Part shown: piece after piece, positions 20,181-28,979 of the stretch
Layout: each line of letters starts with the position of its first letter
Numbering within the stretch: the first letter of the stretch is position 1
NCBI RefSeq assembly: GCF_013266755.1
Contig: NZ_JABRWJ010000001.1
Coordinates: 558,001 to 622,000 of the forward strand
Length of the DNA stretch: 64,000 nucleotides
Reading direction: 5' to 3'
DNA from: Pseudaquabacterium terrae
GTDB lineage: Bacteria > Pseudomonadota > Gammaproteobacteria > Burkholderiales > Burkholderiaceae_C
The notes under the pieces: generated by a model
What the model was told of the DNA's origin: nothing
Databases searched by the model: none
What the model saw: only the letters and a program-made list of their open reading frames with translations
Translations under genes and position numbers: made by a program

Positions 20181-21515
20181 ATGAACAGCACCGCCACCAA
20201 GCACCGCATCGTCGTCGTCGGCGGCGGTGCCGGCGGGCTCGAGCTGGCCACGCGCCTGGGCGACACGCTGGGCCGGCGCGGCCGCGCCGAGATCACGCTG
20301 ATCGACAAGAACCGCACCCATGTCTGGAAGCCCAAGCTGCACGAGATCGCCGCCGGCAGCATGGACCTGAGTGCGCACGAGGTGGACTACCTGGCGCAGG
20401 CGCACTGGCATCACTTCCGCTTCCGCATCGGCGAGATGATCGCGCTGGACCGGCAGCGGCGCGAGGTGCGCGTCGCGCCCTACCGGGATGCCGAGGGCCG
20501 CGAGGTCACGCCCGATCGTGTGTTCGGTTATGACACGCTGGTGCTCGCGCTGGGCAGCCAGAGCAACGACTTCGGCACGCCGGGTGTTGGCGAGCACGCG
20601 TTGAAGCTCGAGTCGAAAGCCGATGCGCAGCGCTTCCATGCCCGCATGGTTAATGCCTGCATCCGCGCGCATGCCCAGGGCACGCCCTTGCGGCCCGAGC
20701 AGTTGCACGTGGCCATCATCGGCGCCGGCGCCACCGGCGTCGAGCTCGCCGCCGAGCTGCACCGCACCACGCGCGAGGTCGTCGCCTTCGGGCTCGACCG
20801 CGTCGATGCCGACAAGGACATCCAGGTCAACCTGATCGAGGCGGCCGACCGCGTGCTGCCGGCGCTGCCGCCTCGCATGTCGCAGGCCACCGAAGACCTG
20901 CTGCGCAAGCTGGGCGTGCTGGTGCATACCAGCGCGAAGGTGGCCGCGGTGCGGGCCGACGGCGTGCAGCTGGCCGATGGCCGCGTGCTGCCGGCCGAGC
21001 TGGTGGTGTGGGCGGCCGGCGTCAAGGCGGCCGACTTCCTGAAGGATCTCGCCGGCCTGGAGACCAACCGCAGCAACCAGCTGCTCGTCAAACCGAGCCT
21101 GCAGACCACGCGCGACGACGACATCTTCGTCATCGGCGACTGCGCGGCCTGCGCCTGGCCCGAGGCCAACGGCGGCAAGGGCGGCTTCGTGCCGCCACGC
21201 GCGCAGGCGGCGCACCAGCAGGCCTCGCATGTGGCCGCTCAGATCAAGCGTCGTCTGGCCAACAAGCCGATGAAGGCCTACCGCTACCGCGACTTCGGCT
21301 CGCTCGTCTCGCTGGGCGAATTCAGCACCGTCGGCAACATGATGGGCGGGCTGATCGGCGGCAGCCTGATGATCGAAGGCGCCTTCGCGCGATTGATGTA
21401 CGTGTCGCTCTACAAGATGCACGAGCTGGCGCTGCACGGCTTCCCGAAGATGGCGCTCGACACGCTGGCGCGCCTCATCACGCGGCGCACCGAGCCGCAC
21501 GTCAAGCTGCATTGA
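20181..21515 (+). CDS. Type II NADH dehydrogenase-like FAD oxidoreductase
   Basis: 444 residues from ATG 20181, 34 bp after dctA with AGGAG upstream. Two dinucleotide folds are visible: HRIVVVGGGAGGLELATRL for FAD at the N-terminus and LHVAIIGAGATGVELAAEL for NAD(P)H near residue 180. A third FAD contact is IFVIGDCAACAWP. FVPPRAQAAHQQASH and a hydrophobic C-terminal region (FARLMYVSLYKMHELALHGF) fit membrane-bound NDH-2. It would reoxidise NADH made by PDH and pass electrons to quinone. It is the last gene of the operon, and the structured element at 21577 begins 61 bp downstream. Confidence 0.88.
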   Translation: MNSTATKHRIVVVGGGAGGLELATRLGDTLGRRGRAEITLIDKNRTHVWKPKLHEIAAGSMDLSAHEVDYLAQAHWHHFRFRIGEMIALDRQRREVRVAPYRDAEGREVTPDRVFGYDTLVLALGSQSNDFGTPGVGEHALKLESKADAQRFHARMVNACIRAHAQGTPLRPEQLHVAIIGAGATGVELAAELHRTTREVVAFGLDRVDADKDIQVNLIEAADRVLPALPPRMSQATEDLLRKLGVLVHTSAKVAAVRADGVQLADGRVLPAELVVWAAGVKAADFLKDLAGLETNRSNQLLVKPSLQTTRDDDIFVIGDCAACAWPEANGGKGGFVPPRAQAAHQQASHVAAQIKRRLANKPMKAYRYRDFGSLVSLGEFSTVGNMMGGLIGGSLMIEGAFARLMYVSLYKMHELALHGFPKMALDTLARLITRRTEPHVKLH

Positions 21516-21576
21516 GGCGGGCGCCAGCATGAATCGACCTACAACGCTCGCTCTGCTCGCGGTGCCGGCCGGAGCG

Positions 21577-21801
21577 GCAAAGCCGGGCGCGGGCTGCACG
21601 GCCCGGGCGAGATGGCGGTCGGCCCTGGGGGGCCGACTGCTCTGCGCTGCTCGCAGACGCGGGATGGGTCCACAACTCGGGCCGGAGTACCGGCCCTCAG
21701 ACACGTGGACCCAGCTCCCTTCGGTCGCCGACCCGCGCCTGCTGCGCTGCTCGACGCTCATCTCTGAATGCCCGGGCCGCGCAGCCCGCGCCCGGCTTTG
21801 C
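21577..21801. repeat. Structured TIR element A1 (novel family)
   Basis: A 225-bp unit bounded by 32-bp terminal inverted repeats (21577-21608 and 21770-21801, one mismatch) that begin GCAAAGCCGGGC. Inside are nested hairpins. One is a GTCGGCC/GGCCGAC stem near 21618-21637. Another is an outer stem GGGTCCAC (21666-21673) with GTGGACCC (21705-21712). This encloses GGGCCGG-AGTA-CCGGCCC (21679-21696). No credible ORF lies across it. It is paired with A2 in opposite orientation 75 bp away. It resembles a MITE in layout, but no target duplication is evident to me. Confidence 0.8.
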
Positions 21802-21876
21802 ACAACCACCGAGGTGCGCGAAGGACTTCAAGACCGAGGCATGCGGCTGTTCAGTCCGCAGGCCATCACAGCCTCT

Positions 21877-22099
21877 GCAAAGCCGGCGGCGGGCACGCTG
21901 GCCGGGCAGTCAGGGGGCCGCGCCGAGCAGCGCAGCGGATGCGGGTCGGCGACCGAAGGGAGCTGGGCGGACGTGTCTGAGGCCCTGTACTCGGGGCCGA
22001 GTTGTCCGCCCATCCCGCGTCCGCGAGCAGCGCAGGGCAGTCGGCCCCCAGGGCCGACCGCGGTCTCCGCCCGGCCAGCGTGCCCGCCGTCGGCTTTGC
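21877..22099. repeat. Structured TIR element A2 (inverted copy of A1)
   Basis: A 223-bp unit with 31-bp terminal inverted repeats (21877-21907 and 22069-22099, one mismatch). Its body is the reverse complement of A1 with scattered changes. The outer stem is GGGCGGAC (21965-21972) with GTCCGCCC (22004-22011). It therefore differs from A1 at several bases yet still pairs perfectly, while the loop bases GAGTAC are kept. Its TIR also differs from A1's TIR on both sides in step. The right flank (22137-22154) resembles the right flank of element B2. Confidence 0.8.
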
Positions 22100-22225
22100 C
22101 GCTCCGCCCTCCGCAAGACTGCATTCAAGACAAGCCAACGACCGCTCAGGGCCGCAAGCTGTCGCTCGCGCCGCCCCACCACCGCATCCAACGCGGCGCA
22201 TGTCCAGAACGAGGAAGCCGCTGAG

Positions 22226-23353
22226 ATGGACTTCGATTTTTCGCCCGAACAGAAGGAGATCCAGCACCAGGCGCGGCGCATGCTGGTCGAGTGCTGCGAT
22301 CTGCGTGCCGTGCGCCGCGTGCTCGACGAGAGCCGCGGCTGGGATCCGGCGCTTTGGCAGCAGGTGGCCGAGCTCGGCTGGCTGGGGGCAGCGATCCCGG
22401 AGGCCTATGGCGGACTCGGGCTCGGTGGCGACACGCTGGCGGTGATCGCCGAGGAGCTCGGCCGCGCGCTCGCGCCGCTGCCGGTGAGCTCGTCGATCTA
22501 CCTCGCCGCGCCCTGCGTGCTGCATGCCGGCAGCGAGGTGCAGCGCAGCGAATGGCTGCCGGAGCTGGCGAGCGGCGAGCACATCGCGACGCTGGCCGCG
22601 GCCGAGGGGCTGGTCGGCGTCGACGAGCTCGCGCGCCATGCCGCGCGCGTGCGCGGCGGGCGCTTGAGCGGCATCAAGCTGCCGGTGCCCGATGGCCTGC
22701 TCGCGCATTGGGCCGTGGTGACGGCGCACGACGAGGCCGGCGTGCCGGGCCTGTACAGGGTCGACCTGGGCGGCCCCGGCGTCACGCGCACGGCACTCGA
22801 GAGCCTGGATCCCACCCGGCCGGTGGCGCGCATCGTGTTCGATGCCGCGCCAGCGCAGCGTCTGGGCGGTGATGCCGATCCAGCGCCAGACGCCCACGCG
22901 GTGCTGCAGCGCGTGCTCGACGAGGCCGCGGTGTGGATCGCGTTCGAGCAGGTCGGCGCGGCCGACGCGGCGCTTGCGATGAGCGTGGACTACGCCCGGC
23001 TGCGCCACGCGTTCGGGCGGCCGATCGGCTCGTTCCAGGGCATCAAGCACAAGCTCGCCGACATGTACGTGCGCAACCAGCTCGCGCGCGCCAATGCCTG
23101 CTGCGGCGCCTGGGCGCTGACGGCCGGCTCGGCCGAGCTGCCACTGGCGGCCGCCTCGGCCCGCATATCGGCCTCGGAGGCGGCCGAGTTCGCCGCCAAG
23201 GAAACGATCCAGACCCACGGCGGCATCGGCGCCACCTGGGAGGCCGATCCGCACCTGTTCTACCGCCGCGCCCGCGTGCTGCAGGGCGTGATCGGCGGGC
23301 CGGCGGTGTGGCGCGAACGCCTGGTCGAGGCGCTGCAGGCGGGCGTCCAGTGA
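22226..23353 (+). CDS. Acyl-CoA dehydrogenase (FadE-like, short type)
   Basis: 375 residues from ATG 22226. It has the ACAD start MDFDFSPEQKEIQ, the N-terminal helical domain through GWLGAAIPEAYGGLGLG, and the C-terminal helical domain with YARLRHAFGRPIGSFQGIKH and IQTHGGIGATWEADPHLFYRRA. The middle beta domain is short and poor in the usual flavin-contact motifs. That is common in the heteromeric ACADs of steroid and isoprenoid degradation. It dehydrogenates an acyl-CoA at C2-C3. It is the first gene of the catabolic cluster, immediately right of element pair A. Confidence 0.88.
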   Translation: MDFDFSPEQKEIQHQARRMLVECCDLRAVRRVLDESRGWDPALWQQVAELGWLGAAIPEAYGGLGLGGDTLAVIAEELGRALAPLPVSSSIYLAAPCVLHAGSEVQRSEWLPELASGEHIATLAAAEGLVGVDELARHAARVRGGRLSGIKLPVPDGLLAHWAVVTAHDEAGVPGLYRVDLGGPGVTRTALESLDPTRPVARIVFDAAPAQRLGGDADPAPDAHAVLQRVLDEAAVWIAFEQVGAADAALAMSVDYARLRHAFGRPIGSFQGIKHKLADMYVRNQLARANACCGAWALTAGSAELPLAAASARISASEAAEFAAKETIQTHGGIGATWEADPHLFYRRARVLQGVIGGPAVWRERLVEALQAGVQ

Positions 23354-23428
23354 TCGCGGTCGCCCCAGGGTCAACCCCGAGCGTGTTGAGCTTTACAGCC
23401 TCGGCCAAATCCCCTACGCTGTCTAACA

Positions 23429-23438
23429 TAGTTAACTA
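23429..23438. promoter_or_regulatory. TAGTTAACTA palindrome, putative GntR operator 1
   Basis: A perfect palindrome TAGTTAACTA in the 112-bp gap before the amidohydrolase gene, in an unusually AT-rich patch. The same GTTAAC core recurs at the gntR start (30541) and between the thiolase and maoC genes (31791). FadR-type GntR proteins bind GT-Nx-AC palindromes, so the regulator encoded at 29722-30537 is the likely binder. This is inference from position and symmetry. Confidence 0.5.
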
Positions 23439-23465
23439 CGTAAGCGAACAAACGGAGTCCCCTCG

Positions 23466-24554
23466 ATGAGCCGCTACGTCTTCAGCATGGATTCGCACGT
23501 CGTCGAGCCGCGACAACTCTGGCAGGACAAGCTGCCGCCGCACCTGCGCGACCGCGCGCTGCGCGCCGAGCGGCGCGACGGATACCTCGTGATGGTGGCC
23601 GACGGCCGCGACCTGCACCGCATGCAGGTCGGCGACGGCAACTCCGACAACCCGCGCATCGGCGGCACCAGCCCCGAGTTGCGCTTCCAGGACATGCTCA
23701 AGGACGGCATCGACGCCGAGCTGCTGTTCCCGAACCTCGGCATGATGTGTTACGCCATCGACGACGCCGAGTTGAGCCTGGCTTGCATGCAGGTCTACAA
23801 CGACTGGCTGATGCAGCAGTTCGGCGCCCACCGCGATGCGCTGGTGCCCTGCGCCGTGCTGCCGATGCGCGACGTCGCCGAGACGCTGGACGAATTCCGG
23901 CGCGTCGTCGCGCTCGGCTACCGCGCGGTGATGCTGCCGACGCTGCCGCCGGCCGGCCTGCGCTACAACAACAAGGACTTCGATCCGGTATGGGCCTATG
24001 CGCAGGAGCAGGGCATTCCGCTCGCGTTCCACGTCGCCTCGGGGCTGACGCCGATCACCGAGCGCGGGCCCGGCGCGGCGATCATCAACTACATGCGGCT
24101 GGGCTTCGCCACCGAGGAGCTGGTGACCTACATGGTCGCCGGCGGCGCGCTCGACCGCCACCCGGGGCTGACGATGGTGGTCATCGAAGCCGGCGCGTCG
24201 TGGATGGTGGCGCTGGGCGAGCGGCTCGACGAGGTGCATGAGGCGCACCAGTACTACGTGAAGCCGAAGCTGAGCCGCAAGCCCAGCGAGATCCTCTATG
24301 CCCAGGTCAAGGCGACGTTCCAGTTCGACCGCGCGTGCCTCAGCACGATCCCGATGACCGGCCACCAATGCCTGCTCTGGGCCTCGGACTATCCGCACAT
24401 GGAAGGCACCTTCCCGCGCTCGCGCCAGGTCATCGACGAGGTGTTCGGCGGCGCCGGGCTCGCGCCCGAGGTGCAGGCCGATATCCTGGGCGGCACCGCG
24501 GCCCGGCTGTACGGGCTCGAGCCACGGCCGCTGGCGGCCAAGCTCGGGGCTTGA
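23466..24554 (+). CDS. Amidohydrolase-family (ACMSD-like) TIM-barrel enzyme
   Basis: 362 residues from ATG 23466 with ACGGAGT upstream. The N-terminal SMDSHVVEP matches the first metal-binding element (DxH) of the amidohydrolase-2/ACMSD family. A histidine in LAFHVASGLTP and an aspartate in LWASDYPHMEGTFPRS give the remaining ligands. Members hydrolyse or decarboxylate ring-cleavage and related acids. The gene follows operator 1 and is 33 bp ahead of the PhyH-like gene, so it probably starts the operon 23466-28961. The substrate is unknown but is presumably an intermediate of the same pathway. Confidence 0.85.
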   Translation: MSRYVFSMDSHVVEPRQLWQDKLPPHLRDRALRAERRDGYLVMVADGRDLHRMQVGDGNSDNPRIGGTSPELRFQDMLKDGIDAELLFPNLGMMCYAIDDAELSLACMQVYNDWLMQQFGAHRDALVPCAVLPMRDVAETLDEFRRVVALGYRAVMLPTLPPAGLRYNNKDFDPVWAYAQEQGIPLAFHVASGLTPITERGPGAAIINYMRLGFATEELVTYMVAGGALDRHPGLTMVVIEAGASWMVALGERLDEVHEAHQYYVKPKLSRKPSEILYAQVKATFQFDRACLSTIPMTGHQCLLWASDYPHMEGTFPRSRQVIDEVFGGAGLAPEVQADILGGTAARLYGLEPRPLAAKLGA

Positions 24555-24586
24555 GCCCGGCGCCGAGAGACCCAAGGAGACAAGCG

Positions 24587-25573
24587 ATGAGCAAGTTGAA
24601 ACTGCCCGCAGCGACGCGCGATCCGGCGCAAGGCAAGCGTGACCTCGACGAATTCGGCCTGTGCGTGCACGAGGGCTTCGTCGAAGGCGAACAGCTGAAG
24701 TTGATCCGCGAGCGCCTGGTCGAACAGGCCGACCTGGAGTGCGAATACGGCGTGGCGCTGCTGTCCGGCCAGAGCCGCGGCGGCAAGACCTGGTACGGCC
24801 ATCCGGAGCCCGGCGCAATGCCCGGCTGGCAGGGCATCGCCGGCCTCTACAACAAGGGCCGCGTCTTCATCGACTACCTGAAGCACCCGCTGTTCGCCGA
24901 GTACAACGCGCACCTCTTCCGCGGTGCGTCCTGGCACCTGTCGGCGATGACCGGGCTGATCGTGCGCCGCGGCGCCGAGCCGATGGTGGTGCACGTCGAC
25001 CAGCAGTTCATGCCGCGCACGGAGGTGCCGGCCTACCTGAACTGCATGCTCTGCCTGACGGACTTCGAGGAGGTGATGGGTGCCACCCGCGTGGTGCCGA
25101 AGAGCCACCTCGGCGGCTACCCGCCGCAGGCCTACAGCGCCGAGCGCGGCGCCTACAACCCGGAGCCGATCGACACCGTCGCCGTCGAGGCGCCGGCCGG
25201 CTCGGTGATCTTCTTCGAGAGCCGCACCTGGCACCAGTCGGGCATCTCGACCTCCGACAAGACCCGCTACTCGCTGACCACGCTGTGGCAGCAGCACTGG
25301 GTCAAGCCGATGGACAACATCGCGCTGAACCTGCAGCGCGGCGTGTACGAGGCTTTGAGCGAAGCCGAGCTGCAACTGCTGGGCTTCAAGGCCGAGCCGA
25401 GCGGGCGCATCGAGTGCAACAGCCCCGCGGGTGTCCAGAACACCAACCGCAAGACGCCGTACGTGCCCGAGCTGCGGCAGGGCAGCGCGGCGCGGCCGGT
25501 GGCGCTGGACGGCATGGGCGACCGCAAGGGCGCCGACGACGAAGCCAAGGCGATGGGCCTGCAGGCGCGCTGA
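24587..25573 (+). CDS. Phytanoyl-CoA dioxygenase (PhyH)-like Fe(II)/2-oxoglutarate enzyme
   Basis: 328 residues from ATG 24587 with AAGGAGA upstream. The double-stranded beta-helix iron ligands are the HxD in VVHVDQQFMP near residue 143 and a distal histidine in FESRTWHQSGIS near residue 213. An arginine shortly after (KTRYSLTTLW) could bind 2-oxoglutarate. The family hydroxylates branched or terpenoid acyl chains next to a carboxyl or CoA group. Its place among acyl-CoA dehydrogenases suggests hydroxylation of a branched-chain acyl-CoA or a terpenoid acid. Confidence 0.85.
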   Translation: MSKLKLPAATRDPAQGKRDLDEFGLCVHEGFVEGEQLKLIRERLVEQADLECEYGVALLSGQSRGGKTWYGHPEPGAMPGWQGIAGLYNKGRVFIDYLKHPLFAEYNAHLFRGASWHLSAMTGLIVRRGAEPMVVHVDQQFMPRTEVPAYLNCMLCLTDFEEVMGATRVVPKSHLGGYPPQAYSAERGAYNPEPIDTVAVEAPAGSVIFFESRTWHQSGISTSDKTRYSLTTLWQQHWVKPMDNIALNLQRGVYEALSEAELQLLGFKAEPSGRIECNSPAGVQNTNRKTPYVPELRQGSAARPVALDGMGDRKGADDEAKAMGLQAR

Positions 25574-25591
25574 TCACATCGATCCACAAAA

Positions 25592-26734
25592 ATGAACCTG
25601 GGCTTCACTGCGGAACACGAGTCGCTGCGCAGCGAGCTGCGCAAGCTGCTCGCACGCGCCGAACATCACCTGCCGCCGGGCGCCGGCGCGGCCGAGCCGG
25701 CCGACGCCGCGCTGTGGCAGGCGTTGACCGACAGCGGCTGGCTCGGCACTGCCGTGCCCGAAGCCCACGGCGGCAGCGGCCTCGACGGCGCCGCGCTGTG
25801 CGTGCTGGCCGAGGAGGCCGGGCGCGCGCTCGCGGCCGTGCCGCTGGTGGCGTCGGCCTGCGCATTCGTGCACGCGCTGCGTGCGGTGGCGGAGGTGGTG
25901 CCGGCGGCGTTGTGGCAGGGTCTGGCGGCGGGCAGCGCGCGCGGCGTGCTGCTCGCCGACGACGGCTGGATCATGACGCCTGAAATAAGCGTCCAGGCGA
26001 ACGGCGAAATCCGCGTTGCCGGCCGTGCGCAGTTCGTGCCCGATGGCCCGTCGGCTACCCACGCGCTCCTGCTGGCCGGCAGCGGCGACGCTGCGGCACT
26101 GGTGCTGGCCACGCTGGCGCCGGCCAACCAGCCTGAGCCGGCGGCGCAGCCGCTCGACCTGCTGCACCCCTGCTGCGACATCGATCTGGCCGGCGCCGCC
26201 GTGCAGTTGCTCGCCCGTGGGCGCGCCGCGCAGGCGCTGTGGAGCCGCGCCGTCGATGCGCAGGCGCTCTTCGTCGCCTTCGAGCAGCTCGGCGGCGCCG
26301 ATGCGGCGCTCGATGCTGCGCGCCGCTACAGCCTGCAGCGCTACGCCTTCGGGCGGCCGGTCGGCTCGTTCCAGGCGCTCAAGCACTTGATGGCCGACAT
26401 GCTGGTAGCCATCGATCTGGCGCGTTCGAACTGCCTGTTCGGCCTGGCGGCACTGGCCGCCGGCGACGACGCGCTCGGCGAGGCGGCTGCAGTAGCCCGC
26501 ATCTCGGCCACCGAGGCGTTCCGCATCGCTGCCGCCGGCAGTACCCAGGTGCATGGTGCGTTAGGCGTCACCTGGGAGGCCGACTGCCATCTCTTCTACC
26601 GCCGCGCGCAGGCGCTGGCCGGCAGCCCCGGCGCGCAATGGCGCTGGAAGGACCGGCTCGTGCAGCTGCTGCAGCAACGCGCCGCGTTGGCGCCCGTGCT
26701 CACCGCGCCGGAACCGACTGCGATCAACGGATGA
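25592..26734 (+). CDS. Acyl-CoA dehydrogenase, short subunit
   Basis: 380 residues from ATG 25592. Family features are MNLGFTAEHESLRSELRKLL, GWLGTAVPEAHGGSGLDG, YSLQRYAFGRPVGSFQALKHLMADM and VHGALGVTWEADCHLFYRRA. The central region is short and Ala-rich. Its stop overlaps the start of the next ACAD gene (ATGA). This is the arrangement seen for subunit pairs of alpha2-beta2 ACADs such as mycobacterial FadE28-FadE29, so heteromer formation with the product of 26731-27972 is likely. No ribosome site stands out. Confidence 0.87.
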   Translation: MNLGFTAEHESLRSELRKLLARAEHHLPPGAGAAEPADAALWQALTDSGWLGTAVPEAHGGSGLDGAALCVLAEEAGRALAAVPLVASACAFVHALRAVAEVVPAALWQGLAAGSARGVLLADDGWIMTPEISVQANGEIRVAGRAQFVPDGPSATHALLLAGSGDAAALVLATLAPANQPEPAAQPLDLLHPCCDIDLAGAAVQLLARGRAAQALWSRAVDAQALFVAFEQLGGADAALDAARRYSLQRYAFGRPVGSFQALKHLMADMLVAIDLARSNCLFGLAALAAGDDALGEAAAVARISATEAFRIAAAGSTQVHGALGVTWEADCHLFYRRAQALAGSPGAQWRWKDRLVQLLQQRAALAPVLTAPEPTAING

Positions 26735-27972
26735 ACCTGACCGATCTGCCCCGTCACGCCGCGTTCCGCCTCGAAGCGCGCGCGTGGATCCGGCGCCACG
26801 CCCCCTGGGACGAGCTCGCCCGCATCCGCCGCATGCGCTTCGCCGGCCAGCCCTTCGAGACCGAGCATCGATGGCTGGAGGTCGCGCGGCAGTGGCAGGC
26901 GGCCAAGTTCGAAGCCGGCTGGGCCTGCCTGGTCTGGCCGGTCGCCTACGGCGGCCGCGGCTTGAGCGCCACCGAGAACGTGATCTTCCAGGAAGAGGAA
27001 GGGCCGTTCGCCGAGCTGTTCGGCCCGTTCATGATCGGCCAGGGCTTCGTCGCGCCGACGCTGATGGCCTATGCCAGCGAAGCGCACAAGCGCCGCTTCC
27101 TGCCGCCGCTGGCCAGCGGTGCATCGATCTGGTGCCAGCTGTTCAGCGAACCCGGCGCCGGCTCGGACCTGGCGGGCGTGCGCCTGCGCGCCACGCCCTG
27201 CGAGGGCGGCTGGCGCCTCAACGGCCAGAAGGTCTGGACCTCGGGCGCGCACCACAGCAGCCACGGCATCGTGTTGACGCGCAGCGACCCCGATGCGCCC
27301 AAGCACCGCGGCCTGACGATGTTCTTCGTCGACATGAAGAGCCCCGGCATCACGGTGCGGCCGATCCGCCAGCTCTCGGGCATCAGCCATTTCAACGAGG
27401 TCTTCTTCGACGACGTGTTCGTGCCCGACGACCAGCGCCTGGGCGAGGTCGGCGGCGGCTGGCAGGTGGCGCTGACGACGCTGTCGAACGAGCGCATGAC
27501 GCTGGGCGCGAGCACGCCGGTGGGCTTCGACGAGCTGTTCGAGCTGGCGCGCAAGCCCGGCGCCGACGGCGCGGCGCCGATCGACGAGCGCGGCGTGCGC
27601 GAGCGCATTGCCGAGTGGTACGCCAAGGTCACCGGGTTGCGCTACGGCGTCTACCGCATCCTGGCCACGCTGGAGCGCGGCGAGCGCCCCGGCCCGGAGG
27701 TGGCTGTCGGCAAGCTGGTGGGTGCGCGCACGACGCAGGACATCGCCGCCTTCGGCCTGGACCTGCTCGGTGCCCGCGGCCGCGCCGCCGCCGGCGACGA
27801 CGAAGTCAGCCAGTTCCACGAGATGTTCTGCTTCGGCGCGATCCACCGCATCGAAGGCGGCACCGATGAGGTGCTGCGCAACATCCTGGCCGAGCGTGCG
27901 CTCGGCCTGCCGCCGGAACCGCGTGCGGACAAGGGACCGTTCCGCGACATCCCCATGGCGCCTAACGCATGA
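26731..27972 (+). CDS. Acyl-CoA dehydrogenase, full-length subunit
   Basis: 413 residues from ATG 26731, overlapping the previous stop by 4 bp. All three ACAD domains are recognisable. FAD/substrate motifs are CQLFSEPGAGSDLAGVRL and NGQKVWTSGAHHSSHGIVL in the beta domain, with FNEVFFDDVFVPDDQRLGE after it. The C-terminal helical domain ends IHRIEGGTDEVLRNILAERALG. It has the conserved flavin contacts that its neighbour lacks, consistent with a complementary pair. Its stop in turn overlaps the flavin reductase start (ATGA), so the three genes are probably translationally coupled. Confidence 0.9.
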   Translation: MNLTDLPRHAAFRLEARAWIRRHAPWDELARIRRMRFAGQPFETEHRWLEVARQWQAAKFEAGWACLVWPVAYGGRGLSATENVIFQEEEGPFAELFGPFMIGQGFVAPTLMAYASEAHKRRFLPPLASGASIWCQLFSEPGAGSDLAGVRLRATPCEGGWRLNGQKVWTSGAHHSSHGIVLTRSDPDAPKHRGLTMFFVDMKSPGITVRPIRQLSGISHFNEVFFDDVFVPDDQRLGEVGGGWQVALTTLSNERMTLGASTPVGFDELFELARKPGADGAAPIDERGVRERIAEWYAKVTGLRYGVYRILATLERGERPGPEVAVGKLVGARTTQDIAAFGLDLLGARGRAAAGDDEVSQFHEMFCFGAIHRIEGGTDEVLRNILAERALGLPPEPRADKGPFRDIPMAPNA

Positions 27973-28961
27973 ATACAGCGGCAGCATCCATCGACAAACG
28001 CGCCTTTCGCAATGCGCTCGGCGCCTTCACGACCGGTGTCACCGTGGTCACCACGTGCGATGCCGCAGGCCGCGACGTCGGTCTGACGGTCAATAGCTTC
28101 AATTCGGTGTCGCTCGAGCCGCCGCTGGTGCTGTGGAGCCTGGCGCGCAGCTCCGGCAGCCTGCCGGCCTTCGTCGAGGCCGAGCACTTCGCGGTGCACA
28201 TCCTGGCGGCGGACCAGGAGCCGATGTCGAACCGCTTCGCGCAGCGCGGCGCCGACAAGTTCGCCGGCATCGAGCTCGCGCGCGGTGAGGGCGGCGTGCC
28301 GCTGCTGCCCGGCTGCGCGGCGCGATTTCGCTGCCGCACCGCGTTCCGTCACGAAGGCGGCGACCACGAGATCTTCGTCGGCGAGGTGCTCGGCTTCGAG
28401 GCCTTCGAGCGCGCGCCCTTGGTCTTTCACAAGGGCGGCTACGCGGTGGCGGTGAAGAAGCGCCAGCCGCCGCCCACGGCCGCTGCGCCGCTGCCGAACG
28501 AGTCGCCCGAGGCCAGCATCAGCCGCGACGCACTGGTCTACCTGCTCGGCAGCGCGCACGCGATGCTGCTGGCCGCGATGCGCCCGGCGCTGGCCGCGCG
28601 CGGGCTGTCGGACGACGACTATTTCGTGCTGAACATCCTGAGCGTCGGCCTGCCGCGCACCGTCGAGCAGCTCGACGCGCTGATGGGCCTGGCCGGACGC
28701 CGCGTCACCCTGCAGCAGCTGGCCGCGATGGCGCAGCGCGCGCTGGTGCGCCCGGCCGCCGCGCTGGCCGGCGGCTGGCAGCTTGCCGAGGCGGGCACGC
28801 GCGCGATGCTCGAAATGGCGGCGATCTCCAAAGCCACCGAGGAAGACGCGCTGCAGCAGATCGACTATTCCGAGGCCCACCTGCTGAAGCACCTGCTGCG
28901 GCGTGTGATCCGCAATACCTGGCGCGGCGAGCAGCCGGCGCTGTGGCCCGTGGCTGGGTGA
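27969..28961 (+). CDS. Flavin reductase with C-terminal MarR-like domain
   Basis: 330 residues from ATG 27969. Residues ~8-165 are a flavin reductase/FMN-binding split-barrel domain: FRNALGAFTTGVTVVTTCD, LTVNSFNSVSLEPPLVLWSL and FAVHILAADQEPMSNRFA. It supplies reduced flavin to a partner monooxygenase. After a Pro/Ala linker, residues ~185-320 form a helical domain with a MarR-like helix-turn-helix look (DDDYFVLNILSVGLPRTVEQ, GLAGRRVTLQQLAAMAQRAL). The reductase C1 of p-hydroxyphenylacetate hydroxylase of Acinetobacter has the same fusion, where the tail is autoinhibitory. No partner oxygenase is present in this cluster. Confidence 0.85.
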   Translation: MNTAAASIDKRAFRNALGAFTTGVTVVTTCDAAGRDVGLTVNSFNSVSLEPPLVLWSLARSSGSLPAFVEAEHFAVHILAADQEPMSNRFAQRGADKFAGIELARGEGGVPLLPGCAARFRCRTAFRHEGGDHEIFVGEVLGFEAFERAPLVFHKGGYAVAVKKRQPPPTAAAPLPNESPEASISRDALVYLLGSAHAMLLAAMRPALAARGLSDDDYFVLNILSVGLPRTVEQLDALMGLAGRRVTLQQLAAMAQRALVRPAAALAGGWQLAEAGTRAMLEMAAISKATEEDALQQIDYSEAHLLKHLLRRVIRNTWRGEQPALWPVAG

Positions 28962-28979
28962 GGAGGCCCGCGTGACCGT

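Noticed and set aside
21577-22099. Integron attC-like sites
   Set aside because: No RYYYAAC/GTTRRRY core boxes at the ends, no integrase, and the flanking genes are not cassettes.
21529-22445. Open frames across element pair A
   Set aside because: They follow the inverted repeats, appear on both strands, lack ribosome sites and show no protein family; pairing constraints explain the sequence better.
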